Shown piece by piece: positions 1 through 7,663 of a stretch of DNA of 13,103 bases. The DNA comes from an uncultured bacterium. GTDB lineage: Bacteria > Planctomycetota > Phycisphaerae > Phycisphaerales > UBA1924. Location of the stretch: the NCBI GenBank assembly GCA_938003595.1, contig CALKYH010000156.1:1-13103 (forward strand). Direction: 5' to 3'. The position numbers and the translations under genes are program-made. Position 1 is the first letter of the stretch. Each line of letters begins with the position of its first letter. The notes beneath the pieces were generated by a model. It made no database searches. It saw nothing but the letters and a program-made list of their open reading frames with translations, and was not told the DNA's origin.

Positions 1-371
1 CCATCGAGCGCCGGCGCGTCAACGCCTGCATCACCGAGGAGATCAACGAGCGCCTCAGCCTGAACCTCACCGACGCGTTCTGCGGCTTCAAGGCCTACCG
101 CGTCGAGGCCCTCCGCCGCCTCAGCCTCACCGAGACCGGCTACGCGTTCCCCATGCAGTTCTGGGTGCAGGCCGTCGCTCAGGGCCTGCGCATCCGCGAG
201 ATCCCCGTGCGCCTCATCTACAACGACCCCAACCGCACCTTCGGCGGGCCGCTCAACGACACCACCACGCGGCTCGCGCTCTACCGCGATGTGCTCCGCA
301 CCGAGATCGAGCGCGCCGCGCGGCTCCTGCCCCCCACCGCCCGCGCCGAAGTCGAGTGCCGCGAGGCGTGA
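1..371 (+). CDS. Glycosyltransferase family 2, C-terminal part (5' truncated by window)
   Basis: The reading frame is open from the left edge (codons in phase with base 3) to TGA at 369-371, so only about 122 C-terminal residues are seen. The segment TDAFCGFKAYR followed by a conserved aromatic/acidic stretch (GYAFPMQFWVQA) and IREIPVRLIYNDPNRTFGG is typical of polyprenol-phosphate mannosyl/glucosyltransferase-like GT2 enzymes (DPM1-like GT-A fold), in which the GFKAYR-type motif lies near the acceptor site. Such enzymes transfer a sugar from a nucleotide donor to a polyprenyl phosphate or to a cell-surface glycan at the cytoplasmic membrane. The catalytic DxD region would lie upstream and is not visible, so donor and acceptor cannot be named. 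The stop overlaps the next gene, implying co-transcription. There is no C-terminal membrane helix in the visible part. Confidence 0.85.
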   Translation, partial: IERRRVNACITEEINERLSLNLTDAFCGFKAYRVEALRRLSLTETGYAFPMQFWVQAVAQGLRIREIPVRLIYNDPNRTFGGPLNDTTTRLALYRDVLRTEIERAARLLPPTARAEVECREA

Positions 372-1699
372 GCCGAGCCGACGCGAGCCCGGCGTGGACG
401 CTCGACCCGCCGCCGGGCGAATGGCCCGCGCTCCTGCGCCGCACCCCGCTCGACGACGCCGCCCGCGCCCTCCGCGCCGAACTGGGCCTGCCAACCGATC
501 GCCCGGTCGTCATGACCGGCCACCAGCCCGAGTTCTGGCACCCCGGCATCCTCGCGAAGTACATCGCCGCCGACGCCCTCGCCGGCGCGGCCGACGCCCA
601 CGCCGCGCACCTCGTGGTGGACTCCGACGAGACCGACCCCGGCGCCGTCCGCATCCCCGTCACCGGCGACACGCTCGCGGTCCGCACCCTCCGCCTGCTG
701 CCGCAGCCCGGCGCGGGCGTCCCCGCGTGCGCCGCGCCCGGCGCCAGGCCTGTCGCCGCGGATCCGGCCGACACCATCGAGCCGGTCCGCAACGGCCTGC
801 GATCGATCATCCGCACGCTCGAAGCGCACGCCTCTGCTTCATCGCTCGGTGAACAGCTCGGTCGCTCCATCTCCGAGCTCCTGCAGCCGTGGGCCCCGCT
901 GCCCGCGCCGCTCTACTCCAGCCGCCTCGCCGCCACCAGCGCATTCCGCGCGATCGTGGACCGCATGGCCTCCGACCCTCGCGCCTGCATCGAGGCGCAC
1001 AACGCCGCCGTCGAACAGATCCCCGAAGCCCGAATCGCGCCGCTCGTGAGCAGCGCCGACCGCCTCGAGCTGCCGCTCTGGCGCATCCGTCCCGGCCAGG
1101 CGCGCGCCCGTGTGTTTGCGAAGGACCTCCCGGGGATCCCCGCCGGAGAACTCGCCCCGCGCGCGCTCCTGCTCACCGGTTTTCTCCGTCTCTTCGCGTG
1201 CGACCTGTTCATCCACGGCGCCGGCGGCGCCGTGTACGACCGCATCACGGACCGCTGGCTCGAGTCCTGGCTCGGCCGCGCCCCCGCCCCCGCAGTCAGG
1301 GCCACCGCCACGCTCCGCCTGCCGCTCTCCACCCGCGGCGTTCCGGCGGTCGCCGACATCGACCGCGCCGCCTGGACCGCGCACCACGCCCGCCACGATC
1401 CCTCGCTCGTCGGCGACACCGCCGGCGCCGCGCAGAAGGCCAGGCTCCTGGCCGCCGTCCGCAGCGCACGGGTCGCCGGCGCCGACGCCCTTCCCCCCTT
1501 CCGCGCCCTGCAGGATTTCCTCGCCGACCACCGCGCCCGCCACGCCGACGCCCTCGCGCAGCTGCATGCGCAGGCGGATGCGCTCCGTGCACGGCGCGAC
1601 GAGGCCGCCATCGCCGCCGACCGCACATGGGCGTTCCCGCTCTACCCTGCCGAGTTGCTCGATGCGCTCGCCTCCGACATCCGGGGGGCATTCGCATGA
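356..1699 (+). CDS. Conserved protein of unknown function (TGHQ / DLFIHGxGG motifs)
   Basis: I do not recognise a named family with certainty. The 447-residue product has no signal peptide or membrane helix and looks cytoplasmic. Two distinctive blocks stand out: TGHQPEFWHPGILAKY (about residues 54-69) followed by VVDSDETDPG (87-96), and DLFIHGAGGAVYD (about 283-295). Similar TGHQ...HPG...K blocks occur, from memory, in planctomycete hypothetical proteins. The layout (TG[HQ]Q, a K, then an acidic D/E-rich patch) also vaguely recalls BshC, the cysteine-adding enzyme of bacillithiol synthesis, and WbqC-like proteins; this resemblance is weak. Starts are GTG at 356 or, equally plausible, GTG at 368, which would give the GTGA overlap used elsewhere in this operon. 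Neither has a clear Shine-Dalgarno sequence. The stop overlaps the ATG of the downstream lipoprotein gene, so it is likely translated as part of the transporter operon. Confidence 0.8.
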   Translation: MPRGVSRADASPAWTLDPPPGEWPALLRRTPLDDAARALRAELGLPTDRPVVMTGHQPEFWHPGILAKYIAADALAGAADAHAAHLVVDSDETDPGAVRIPVTGDTLAVRTLRLLPQPGAGVPACAAPGARPVAADPADTIEPVRNGLRSIIRTLEAHASASSLGEQLGRSISELLQPWAPLPAPLYSSRLAATSAFRAIVDRMASDPRACIEAHNAAVEQIPEARIAPLVSSADRLELPLWRIRPGQARARVFAKDLPGIPAGELAPRALLLTGFLRLFACDLFIHGAGGAVYDRITDRWLESWLGRAPAPAVRATATLRLPLSTRGVPAVADIDRAAWTAHHARHDPSLVGDTAGAAQKARLLAAVRSARVAGADALPPFRALQDFLADHRARHADALAQLHAQADALRARRDEAAIAADRTWAFPLYPAELLDALASDIRGAFA

Positions 1700-2598
1700 C
1701 CCGCGCCCTCCGCGCCACATTCCTTGCCCTCCTCGCAGCGCTCGCGCTAGTCGGCTGCAAGCAGAAGGCCCCCACCGGCGCGCTCGAATCATCCGACGGC
1801 CCCCGCATCGTCGCCCTCAGCCCCGCCATCGCCCTCATCGTCGCGGACCTGGGCCTCGCCGACCGCATCGTCGGCCGGCACGCCTTCGACCTCTCGCTCG
1901 ACACCTCCATCCCCGTCGTCGGCGACCAGTCCGGCATCGACTACGAGAACCTCGCCCGCGTCCGCCCCACGCACATCCTCCTGGATTGGGGCTCGCGCGA
2001 CCGCCCGCCGCGCCTGCTCTCGCTCGCCGCCGAGCGCGGCTGGACCGTCCGCGACTACCGCATGCTCTCCCTCGCCGACATCCGCGCCGCGACACTCGCC
2101 ATCGCCGACGACCTGGACTCCGACCCCGCCCGCGCCCGCGCGCTCGACCTCGCCGTGGCCATGGACAACGCCTGGACCCCCGACGCCGCCTTCGCCGCGC
2201 GCTGCGGGCGCTGCCTGATCCTCTTCGGCGCCGACTCCACCGGCGCCGCCGGCCCGGGCTCATTCCACGCGCAGCTCATCGAGTCCCTCGGCGGCCGCTC
2301 CGCCGTCGCCGACGGCGCCCCGTTCGTCACGCTCGACACCGAGGATGTCCGCCGCCTCGACCCGGACTCCATCCTGATCTTCGCCCCCGGCGCCGACCCC
2401 GCGCGCACGCTCGACCTCCTCGGCCCCCTCGCCCGGGCCGACCTCCGCGCCGTGGCCGCCGGGCGCGTCGCCGTCATCGACCACCCACACGGCCTCACGC
2501 CCAGCACAGCCATGATCGAGGTCGCCGGGCGCGTCGCCGAGGCCGCCGCAGCATGGCCGCCAGTCGAATCCGCGCCCTCGGGTACCCTCACGCCGTGA
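1696..2598 (+). CDS. ABC importer substrate-binding lipoprotein, BtuF/FhuD-like
   Basis: The 300-residue product begins with a type II signal sequence: basic MTRALR, a hydrophobic stretch, and lipobox LVGC with Cys21 as the predicted lipidated residue, so the mature receptor is membrane-anchored. The rest fits the TroA/BtuF helical-backbone binding-protein fold: PRIVALSPAIALIVADLGLA with DRIVGR near the N-terminus, IDYENLARVRPTHILL in the first lobe, and a second lobe ending in VAVIDHP and a long helix. The family captures vitamin B12, heme or ferric siderophores for the adjacent FecCD-type permease. The substrate cannot be told from sequence. The ATG overlaps the preceding stop (ATGA) and the TGA overlaps the GTG of the permease gene (GTGA), which supports this start and tight coupling. 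Confidence 0.88.
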   Translation: MTRALRATFLALLAALALVGCKQKAPTGALESSDGPRIVALSPAIALIVADLGLADRIVGRHAFDLSLDTSIPVVGDQSGIDYENLARVRPTHILLDWGSRDRPPRLLSLAAERGWTVRDYRMLSLADIRAATLAIADDLDSDPARARALDLAVAMDNAWTPDAAFAARCGRCLILFGADSTGAAGPGSFHAQLIESLGGRSAVADGAPFVTLDTEDVRRLDPDSILIFAPGADPARTLDLLGPLARADLRAVAAGRVAVIDHPHGLTPSTAMIEVAGRVAEAAAAWPPVESAPSGTLTP

Positions 2599-3569
2599 AC
2601 CGGCGCGAAACCGTCGTGCTCAGCGTGCTGGTCGCCCTCGTCGGCGCCGGCGTCGCCCTGCGCTTCGCCGCCTCGCCCGACGGCCTCGCCTGGCCCCGCG
2701 ACACCCTCGAGTGGGAACTCCGCGCCCTGCGCATCGCCTGCGGCCTGACCGTCGGCGCCGCCCTCGCCGCCAGCGGCGTCATGCTCCAGGCCCTCCTCCG
2801 CAACCCCCTCGCCGAGCCCGCCGTCCTCGGCCTCACCACCGGCGCGGGCCTGGGCGTCGTCGTCTCCATCTACATCGCGTACACCGCCACCGGCTCCATC
2901 GTCCTCTATGCCCCGCCCGCCCTGCCCGCGCTCGCCGGCGCCCTCGGCGCCCTCGCGGTGGTCGGCGCCCTCGGGCAACGCCGGGGACTCATCGACCCCG
3001 TCTCCCTCATCCTCGTCGGCGTCGTGCTCAGCCTCATCTGCGGCGCCGGGATCGTCTTCGTCCAGTACCTCCTCCCCGACCGGGGCGTCGCCATGGCCAC
3101 ACGCTGGGTGATGGGCGCCCTCAGCGACGAAACGCCCTGGCCGCGCGTCGCCGTCGTCGGCGCCGCCGTGGTGTTCGCCGTCGGCGCCGGTTCGTACTTC
3201 GGCCGCGCCATGGACGCCGCGAGCCTCAGCGACGACGAGGCCCGCAGCGTCGGCGTCCCCCTCGGCGCCCTGCGCGCCGCCCTGTTCCTGATCTCCGGCG
3301 CGCTCACCGCCGGCGCCGTGCTCATCGCCGGGCCCATCGGCTTCGTCGGCCTCGTCGCGCCCCACGCCGTGCGCCGGCTCGCCGGCCCGCGACACCGCTC
3401 GCTGATGATCAGCTCCGCCCTGCTCGGCGCCGCCCTGATCGTCATCGCCGACGCCGGGGTGCGCCTTGTCGATCTCGGCGCGGGGCGCATGCCCATCGGC
3501 GTCCTGACCGCCATCCTCGGCGGCCCCGCCTTCCTCTGGCTCCTGCGCCGGGAGCGACTCGCGCCATGA
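2595..3569 (+). CDS. ABC importer permease, FecCD/BtuC family
   Basis: A 324-residue polytopic membrane protein. Family hallmarks are present: GVMLQALLRNPLAEP (residues 61-75) followed by VLGLTTGAGLG, and GPIGFVGLVAPH (246-257), which leads into the coupling region contacting the ATPase. The C-terminus shows AD.GVRL and MPIGVLTAILGGPAFLWLL, as in BtuC/FhuB/FecCD proteins. These form a homodimeric channel with about ten helices per subunit for cobalamin, heme or iron-siderophore import. The GTG start overlaps the upstream stop (GTGA) and begins MNRRE, giving a sensible first helix right after a short basic tail. A TACCCT box lies six bases before the GTG and might be an internal promoter. The stop overlaps the ATPase start by four bases. 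Confidence 0.92.
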   Translation: MNRRETVVLSVLVALVGAGVALRFAASPDGLAWPRDTLEWELRALRIACGLTVGAALAASGVMLQALLRNPLAEPAVLGLTTGAGLGVVVSIYIAYTATGSIVLYAPPALPALAGALGALAVVGALGQRRGLIDPVSLILVGVVLSLICGAGIVFVQYLLPDRGVAMATRWVMGALSDETPWPRVAVVGAAVVFAVGAGSYFGRAMDAASLSDDEARSVGVPLGALRAALFLISGALTAGAVLIAGPIGFVGLVAPHAVRRLAGPRHRSLMISSALLGAALIVIADAGVRLVDLGAGRMPIGVLTAILGGPAFLWLLRRERLAP

Positions 3570-4336
3570 CGCTCCGCTTCGACCAGCTCAGTTTCGCCTA
3601 CCACCGCTCGCCCCCGGCGCTGCGCAGCGTCTCGTTCGACGCGCCCGCCGGCGCCTTCGTCGCCGTCGTCGGCCCCAACGGCGCCGGCAAGTCCACGCTG
3701 CTGCGCCTCGGCGCCGGCCTGCTCCGCCCCGGCGCCGGGCACGCGCTCATCGGCGACGCGCCCGCGCACCGCCTGGCCGCCGCCGACCGCGCCGCGCGCC
3801 TCGCCTACATCGCCCAGCGCCCCACCGTCTCCGGCGGCTACACCGTGCGCGAGGTCGTCGCCCTCGGGCGCTTCGCCCTCCCGCGCGACGACCAGGCCAC
3901 CGACCGCGCCCTGCGCGCCCTGCGCCTCGACGACCGCCCCAACGCCGTCTTCAACCACCTCAGCGCCGGTCAGCAGCAGCGCGCCGCCATGGCCCGCGCG
4001 CTGGCCCAGCTCGACCCCGCCGGCGAGGGCGACCTCTCCGGGCGCCTCCTCATCGCCGACGAGCCCGCCTCCTCGCTCGACCCTGTCCACAGCGCCCTCG
4101 CGCTCTCCATCCTTCACGCCCTCACCCGCCGCGGCGCCACCGTCCTCTCCTCGCTCCACGACCTGTCCGCCGCCCTCCGCTGGGCCGATCTCGCCGCCGT
4201 CCTGGGGCCCGACGGCTCGCTCGTCCACGCCGGGCCCGCCGAGCAGGCCCTGCACCCGGACCACCTGCGCAGGGCCTTCGGCGCCGAATTCGCCATCGGA
4301 GAAGTCGCCGGCGCGCGCATCATTGCGTCTCTCTAG
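3566..4336 (+). CDS. ABC importer ATP-binding protein, BtuD/FecE-like
   Basis: The 256-residue ATPase has every nucleotide-binding motif: Walker A GPNGAGKST (36-44), Q-loop Gln84 in YIAQRP, signature LSAGQQQRAAMARAL (132-146), Walker B LLIADEP (161-167), D-loop SSLDP, and switch His198 in SSLHD. The order and length match FepC/BtuD-type subunits that pair with FecCD permeases, and the gene follows the receptor and permease directly. A region of 12 or so residues (AQLDPAGEGDLSGR) between signature and Walker B is slightly longer than usual, a common variation. The ATG lies in an ATGA overlap with the permease stop. No hairpin-plus-T terminator follows within the 48 bases before the next gene. 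Confidence 0.94.
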   Translation: MTLRFDQLSFAYHRSPPALRSVSFDAPAGAFVAVVGPNGAGKSTLLRLGAGLLRPGAGHALIGDAPAHRLAAADRAARLAYIAQRPTVSGGYTVREVVALGRFALPRDDQATDRALRALRLDDRPNAVFNHLSAGQQQRAAMARALAQLDPAGEGDLSGRLLIADEPASSLDPVHSALALSILHALTRRGATVLSSLHDLSAALRWADLAAVLGPDGSLVHAGPAEQALHPDHLRRAFGAEFAIGEVAGARIIASL

Positions 4337-4369
4337 CCGCTCCCGATCGCCCCGCCCTCCCAGCGCCGA

Positions 4370-4375
4370 TACCAT
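4370..4375 (+). promoter_or_regulatory. Possible -10 box (TACCAT) of the proline-rich protein gene
   Basis: TACCAT ends nine bases before the ATG at 4385 and fits the TANNNT core of a -10 element. No TTGACA-like box is seen 16-18 bases upstream. If used, transcription would begin at or very near the start codon. A GGAG at 4378-4381, just before the ATG, may be a closely spaced Shine-Dalgarno sequence, which argues that a short leader could exist instead. Confidence 0.3.
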
Positions 4376-4384
4376 GCGGAGCAG

Positions 4385-5176
4385 ATGAATTTCCAAAGCG
4401 GACATCTCTGGGTCCTGCTCGTGTTCGTGGCCATCTCCTTCCTGCAGTGGCTCGTGCGCCGCCTTCAGGAACAGTCCACGATCACCAAGCAGAAGCAGGC
4501 GCTCGAGCGCCGACGCACCGAAACGCTCCGCACCGGTCGCGACCCCGAGGAGGACGCCGCCGCCCAGCGACGCGCCGCCCAAACCCAGACCCAGCCCCAG
4601 GCGGCCCCCGGCAACGACGCCGCGGCCCGGCAGGCGCGCCTGCGCGAACTCCGCCAGAAGCAGCTCGAGGAGATGCGCCGCAGGAACCAGGGCCGCCCCG
4701 CTTCCAATCAGCAGACCGTCGAGGTCCGAGTGCCCCAGCGCACAGCCGGCGCGGGCCCCGCCCGGCGCACACCCACCGTCGGAGCGCCGCAGCCGGCAGG
4801 CCAGCGTCCGCCCTCGCGCCCCGCGCCGCCGCGCCAGGCGCCGGCTCGATCCCCGCAGCCCCCGACCCGCCAGCCCCCAACGCGCCAGGCCCCGGCTCGA
4901 CCCGCCGGCACCGCAGCGCCGCCGCCCCCCCGGCGCGACCGCCCCCAACCCCCGCGATCCGCGCCCCAGAAGCCCGCGGCGCCCATGGGCCTGCGCGACA
5001 CCACGACGCCCCGCTCGCTCGCGCACACTCCCGACCCGTCCGAAGTCGCGCCCCCGCCGACCCAGACCCGGCCCGTCATGAGCGTCGACGGCGCCATGAC
5101 CCCCGCGGACTGGCGCCGCGCCATCATCCTCAGCGAGGTCCTGGCTCCGCCGATCGCGCTCCGCGACGAGCCCTGA
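4385..5176 (+). CDS. Membrane-anchored proline-rich protein of unknown function
   Basis: The 263-residue product has no recognised enzymatic domain. Residues about 8-24 (LWVLLVFVAISFLQWLV) form one N-terminal membrane helix or uncleaved anchor. It is followed by a highly charged, probably coiled-coil segment (about 25-105, rich in Arg, Glu, Gln, including LRELRQKQLEEMRRR). Residues about 110-220 are a low-complexity Pro/Arg/Ala/Gln linker with imperfect PPTRQ and APAR repeats. The last ~35 residues become ordered again: MTPADWRRAIILSEVLAPPIALR, which looks like a conserved short helix or docking motif. The layout (anchor, coil, disordered spacer, terminal motif) suggests a scaffold that presents the C-terminal motif away from the membrane. 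The start is supported by GGAG three bases before the ATG. It lies alone between the transporter operon and accB. Confidence 0.8.
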   Translation: MNFQSGHLWVLLVFVAISFLQWLVRRLQEQSTITKQKQALERRRTETLRTGRDPEEDAAAQRRAAQTQTQPQAAPGNDAAARQARLRELRQKQLEEMRRRNQGRPASNQQTVEVRVPQRTAGAGPARRTPTVGAPQPAGQRPPSRPAPPRQAPARSPQPPTRQPPTRQAPARPAGTAAPPPPRRDRPQPPRSAPQKPAAPMGLRDTTTPRSLAHTPDPSEVAPPPTQTRPVMSVDGAMTPADWRRAIILSEVLAPPIALRDEP

Positions 5177-5229
5177 TCCCCAACCCGACGCCCCGAACGC
5201 GGACCGGGAACGCCCCGACCGCCCTCCTG

Positions 5230-5235
5230 TATACT
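5230..5235 (+). promoter_or_regulatory. Probable -10 element (TATACT) for accB-accC
   Basis: TATACT matches the sigma70 -10 consensus at five of six positions and stands out in the GC-rich gap between the proline-rich protein gene and accB. No good -35 box is visible. A start near 5242 would leave a leader of about 95 bases before accB. The leader contains GC-rich inverted repeats (about 5256-5294, with CCGGATCCGCCGG and GGACCGTCGGTCGG), which could fold and affect accB translation. No good Shine-Dalgarno precedes the accB ATG. Confidence 0.45.
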
Positions 5236-5337
5236 CCGCCGCTGATCTGTTCCCCCCGATCCGCACGCCGGATCCGCCGGACCGTCGGTCGGTCGCAGGC
5301 CCTCCCCTCTCCTGAAGAACCCCACGGGCACACCCGA

Positions 5338-5808
5338 ATGATCGACACCAAGACGCTCAAGGAACTCGTGCGTCTCATGGTCGACAACGACCTCGCCGAG
5401 ATGGACCTCCGCGACGCCGACGAGACCGTGACGCTCAAGCGCGCCGGCCCCGCCGGCGTCCCCATGATGGTCGCCGGCCCCCAGCACTTGGCCCACGCGA
5501 TGCCCGCCCCGGGCCCAGCCGGCGCGGCCCCCGCGGCAGCCGCCCCGGCCGCCCCCGCGGCGTCCACCGGCCCGGTCATCGAGTCCCCCATGGTCGGCAC
5601 CTTCTACGCCGCCGCCGACCCCGACAGCCCCCCGTTCCTCTCCGTCGGCAAGGCCGTCAAGAAGGACGATGTGGTCTGCCTGATCGAGGCCATGAAGGTC
5701 TTCAACGAGATCAAGGCCGAGGTCTCCGGCGTCGTCGAACAGGTGCATGTCCAGAACGGGCAGGCCGTCGAGTTCGGCCAGAAGCTCTTCTCCCTCCGCG
5801 CCAACTGA
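5338..5808 (+). CDS. accB: Acetyl-CoA carboxylase biotin carboxyl carrier protein
   Basis: The 156-residue product is the biotin carrier (BCCP) of acetyl-CoA carboxylase, which shuttles carboxyl groups from biotin carboxylase to the carboxyltransferase in the first step of fatty-acid synthesis. Residues 1-37 form the N-terminal helical/strand region (IDTKTLKELVRLMVDNDLAEMDL). Residues 50-78 are an Ala/Pro linker, and 79-156 the biotinyl domain: ESPMVGTFY, the FLSVGKAVKKDD thumb region, and biotinylation motif EAMKVFNEI with Lys120. Length and order match bacterial AccB. ATG 5338 was chosen because it starts exactly at the family's usual N-terminus. The stop abuts the accC start with no gap (TGA then ATG), so the two are translationally coupled. 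Confidence 0.96.
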   Translation: MIDTKTLKELVRLMVDNDLAEMDLRDADETVTLKRAGPAGVPMMVAGPQHLAHAMPAPGPAGAAPAAAAPAAPAASTGPVIESPMVGTFYAAADPDSPPFLSVGKAVKKDDVVCLIEAMKVFNEIKAEVSGVVEQVHVQNGQAVEFGQKLFSLRAN

Positions 5809-7152
5809 ATGTTTTCGCGCATCCTCATCGCCAACCGTGGTGAGATCGCCCTCCGGGTGATCCGCGCCTGTCGCGAACTCGGCATCGAGTCGGTCTGTGT
5901 CTATTCCAAGGCCGACGCCGGCGGCCCGTGGCTGCGCCACGCCGACCGCGCCATCTGCATCGGCCAGGCCGCCTCCTCCGACTCCTACCTGAACATCCCG
6001 CGCATCATCTCGGCCGCCGAGATCGCCAATGTGGACGCCATCCACCCCGGCTACGGCTTCCTCTCCGAAAACGCCCACTTCGCCGAGGTCTGCCGCGATT
6101 GCAAGATCGAGTTCATCGGCCCCTCCCCCGAGGCCATGGCTCTGCTCGGCGACAAGGTCTCCTGCAAGCGGATGGCCCGCGACAACAAGGTCCCCATCTT
6201 CCCCGGCTCCGACGGCGCCATCACCGACGAGGCCACCGCCGCCAAGGTCGCCGCCAGGATCGGCTACCCCGTCATCATCAAGGCCAGCGCCGGCGGCGGC
6301 GGGCGCGGCATGCGCGTCGCCCACAACGAGGCCGCCCTCAAGTCCGGCCTCAAGCAGGCCGCCAACGAGGCCGAGGCCGCCTTCGGCAACGGCGCCGTGT
6401 ACATCGAGAAGTTCCTCGAGTCCGCCCGGCACATCGAGGTCCAGGTCGTCGGCGACAAGCACGGCAACGCCATCCACCTCTGGGAGCGCGACTGCTCCAC
6501 CCAGCGCCGCCATCAGAAGCTCATCGAAGAGTCGCCCGCGCCCGGCGTCGATCAGAAGAAGCTCGAAGAGGTCTGCAAGTCCGCCGCGCGCCTCATCAAG
6601 GGCGCCAAGTACTCCGGCGCCGCGACCGTCGAGTTCCTGATGGACGAGCGCCAGAACTTCTACATGCTCGAGGTGAACACCCGCCTCCAGGTCGAGCACC
6701 CGGTGACGGAGATGATCACCGGCGTGGACCTCGTGAAGCTGCAGATCATGGTCGCCAGCGGCCAGCCCCTGCCCTTCAAGCAGAAGGAAATCACCAAGAA
6801 CGGCGCCGCCATCGAGTGCCGCATCAACGCCGAGGACCCCGCGCGCAACTTCGCGCCCAGCCCCGGCAATGTGACCCGCTTCGAGGCGCCCGGCGGCCCC
6901 GGCGTCCGCCTCGACAGCCATGTCGTGCCCGGCTACCGCGTGCCGCCGAACTACGACTCCATGATCGGCAAGCTCATCGTCCACGCCCCCGACCGCGCCC
7001 AGGCCATCGCCCGAATGGACCGCGCCCTCAGCGAGATGGTCATCGAGCCCATCAAGACCACCATCCCCCTGCAGCAGCAGCTCATGCGCAACAGCGCCTT
7101 CCAGCAGGGCGGCATGGACATCCACTTCCTCGAGCGACTGCTCAAGGCGTAG
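5809..7152 (+). CDS. accC: Acetyl-CoA carboxylase biotin carboxylase subunit
   Basis: The 447-residue enzyme is full length and carboxylates BCCP-biotin using ATP and bicarbonate. Order of parts: N-terminal biotin carboxylase domain starting FSRILIANRGEIALR, ATP-grasp domain, C-terminal domain ending near the stop. Key residues fall where E. coli AccC has them, within one position: Lys116, Lys158, glycine-rich loop GGGGRGM (162-168), His208, Lys237 in RRHQKLIEE, Glu275, Glu288 and Asn290 in EVNTRLQVEHP with Arg292/Gln294/Val295/Glu296, and Arg338. No catalytic residue is missing. It starts immediately after the accB stop without its own Shine-Dalgarno. The carboxyltransferase genes accA/accD are not in the window. 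Its 3' end overlaps the convergent cysteine-rich protein gene by 11 bases and no terminator follows. Confidence 0.97.
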   Translation: MFSRILIANRGEIALRVIRACRELGIESVCVYSKADAGGPWLRHADRAICIGQAASSDSYLNIPRIISAAEIANVDAIHPGYGFLSENAHFAEVCRDCKIEFIGPSPEAMALLGDKVSCKRMARDNKVPIFPGSDGAITDEATAAKVAARIGYPVIIKASAGGGGRGMRVAHNEAALKSGLKQAANEAEAAFGNGAVYIEKFLESARHIEVQVVGDKHGNAIHLWERDCSTQRRHQKLIEESPAPGVDQKKLEEVCKSAARLIKGAKYSGAATVEFLMDERQNFYMLEVNTRLQVEHPVTEMITGVDLVKLQIMVASGQPLPFKQKEITKNGAAIECRINAEDPARNFAPSPGNVTRFEAPGGPGVRLDSHVVPGYRVPPNYDSMIGKLIVHAPDRAQAIARMDRALSEMVIEPIKTTIPLQQQLMRNSAFQQGGMDIHFLERLLKA

Positions 7153-7663
7153 CGGACACCACCAACCCCAGCATCCCCCGCCACTCCCCGTAGCGGTACT
7201 CCAGCCCCGCCGCGTCGTGGATCGCGCGAACCAGCGCCAGCTCGCGCTCGCTCAGGTCCTGCTGCCACGACTGCGCCGATCGGTCGCAGAAATACACGCG
7301 GCACCCCAGCGGCTTCACGCCGTGCGCCCCGCAGAGGTTCCCCACCTGCAGCGGACACCCGCCGTCGCGCATCGCCTCATCGATCATCTCCATCGTCGGG
7401 ACATCCACCGGCGCCTCGCCCCGGCGCAGGCCGCGCACGCAGTAGGCCGCCTCCAGCCCGGTGACATACAGACGGTGCCCGGTCTTCTCGAAGTTGCAGC
7501 ACCGCCCCGACGCCCAGCACACCGGGCCTCGCTCCGCGATGGCCTCGCTGATCCGCGCGTACACCGATTCCAGCTGGCCGCGGATCTCCGGATCGTCGGC
7601 CGCCCGCAGCCACGCCCTCGCGGCGCCGACCTCCGCCGGATCGAACCCGCCTCGGGGGCTCAC
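7142..7663 (-). CDS. Cysteine-rich YkgJ-like metal-cluster protein (second of pair)
   Basis: The 173-residue product has eight cysteines: Cys49, Cys55-Cys56 (CWASGRCC, i.e. C-x5-CC), Cys75, Cys103, Cys111, Cys121 and Cys126. This resembles the YkgJ/UPF0153 family, usually described as putative zinc- or iron-chelating proteins with a CxxCxxCC core; here the first spacing differs, so it is a divergent member. The tail GCRVYFCDRSAQSWQQ plus ELALVRAIHDAAGLEYRYGEWRGML is distinctive. The GTG start (7663-7661) lies in a GTGA overlap with the upstream gene's stop, so the longer open frame upstream was not used. The function is unknown. The 3' end overlaps convergent accC by 11 bases. Confidence 0.82.
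   Translation of the reverse strand: MSPRGGFDPAEVGAARAWLRAADDPEIRGQLESVYARISEAIAERGPVCWASGRCCNFEKTGHRLYVTGLEAAYCVRGLRRGEAPVDVPTMEMIDEAMRDGGCPLQVGNLCGAHGVKPLGCRVYFCDRSAQSWQQDLSERELALVRAIHDAAGLEYRYGEWRGMLGLVVSATP

Noticed and set aside
889..1695. Upstream extension of the receptor lipoprotein in the same frame to 889
   Set aside because: The extension is an Arg/Pro-rich shadow of the preceding gene. The lipoprotein signal at 1696 and the ATGA overlap define the true start.
4800..4915. Tandem repeats in the proline-rich gene as a CRISPR or mobile-element repeat
   Set aside because: They are imperfect codon-level repeats (PPTRQ, APAR) of a low-complexity coding region, without unique spacers or flanking duplications.
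4708..7125. A very long open frame on the minus strand (about 800 codons) across the proline-rich gene and accB-accC
   Set aside because: It is an antisense shadow of accB/accC caused by high third-position GC; the product is a repetitive Gly/Asp/Val/Leu-rich sequence with no domain.
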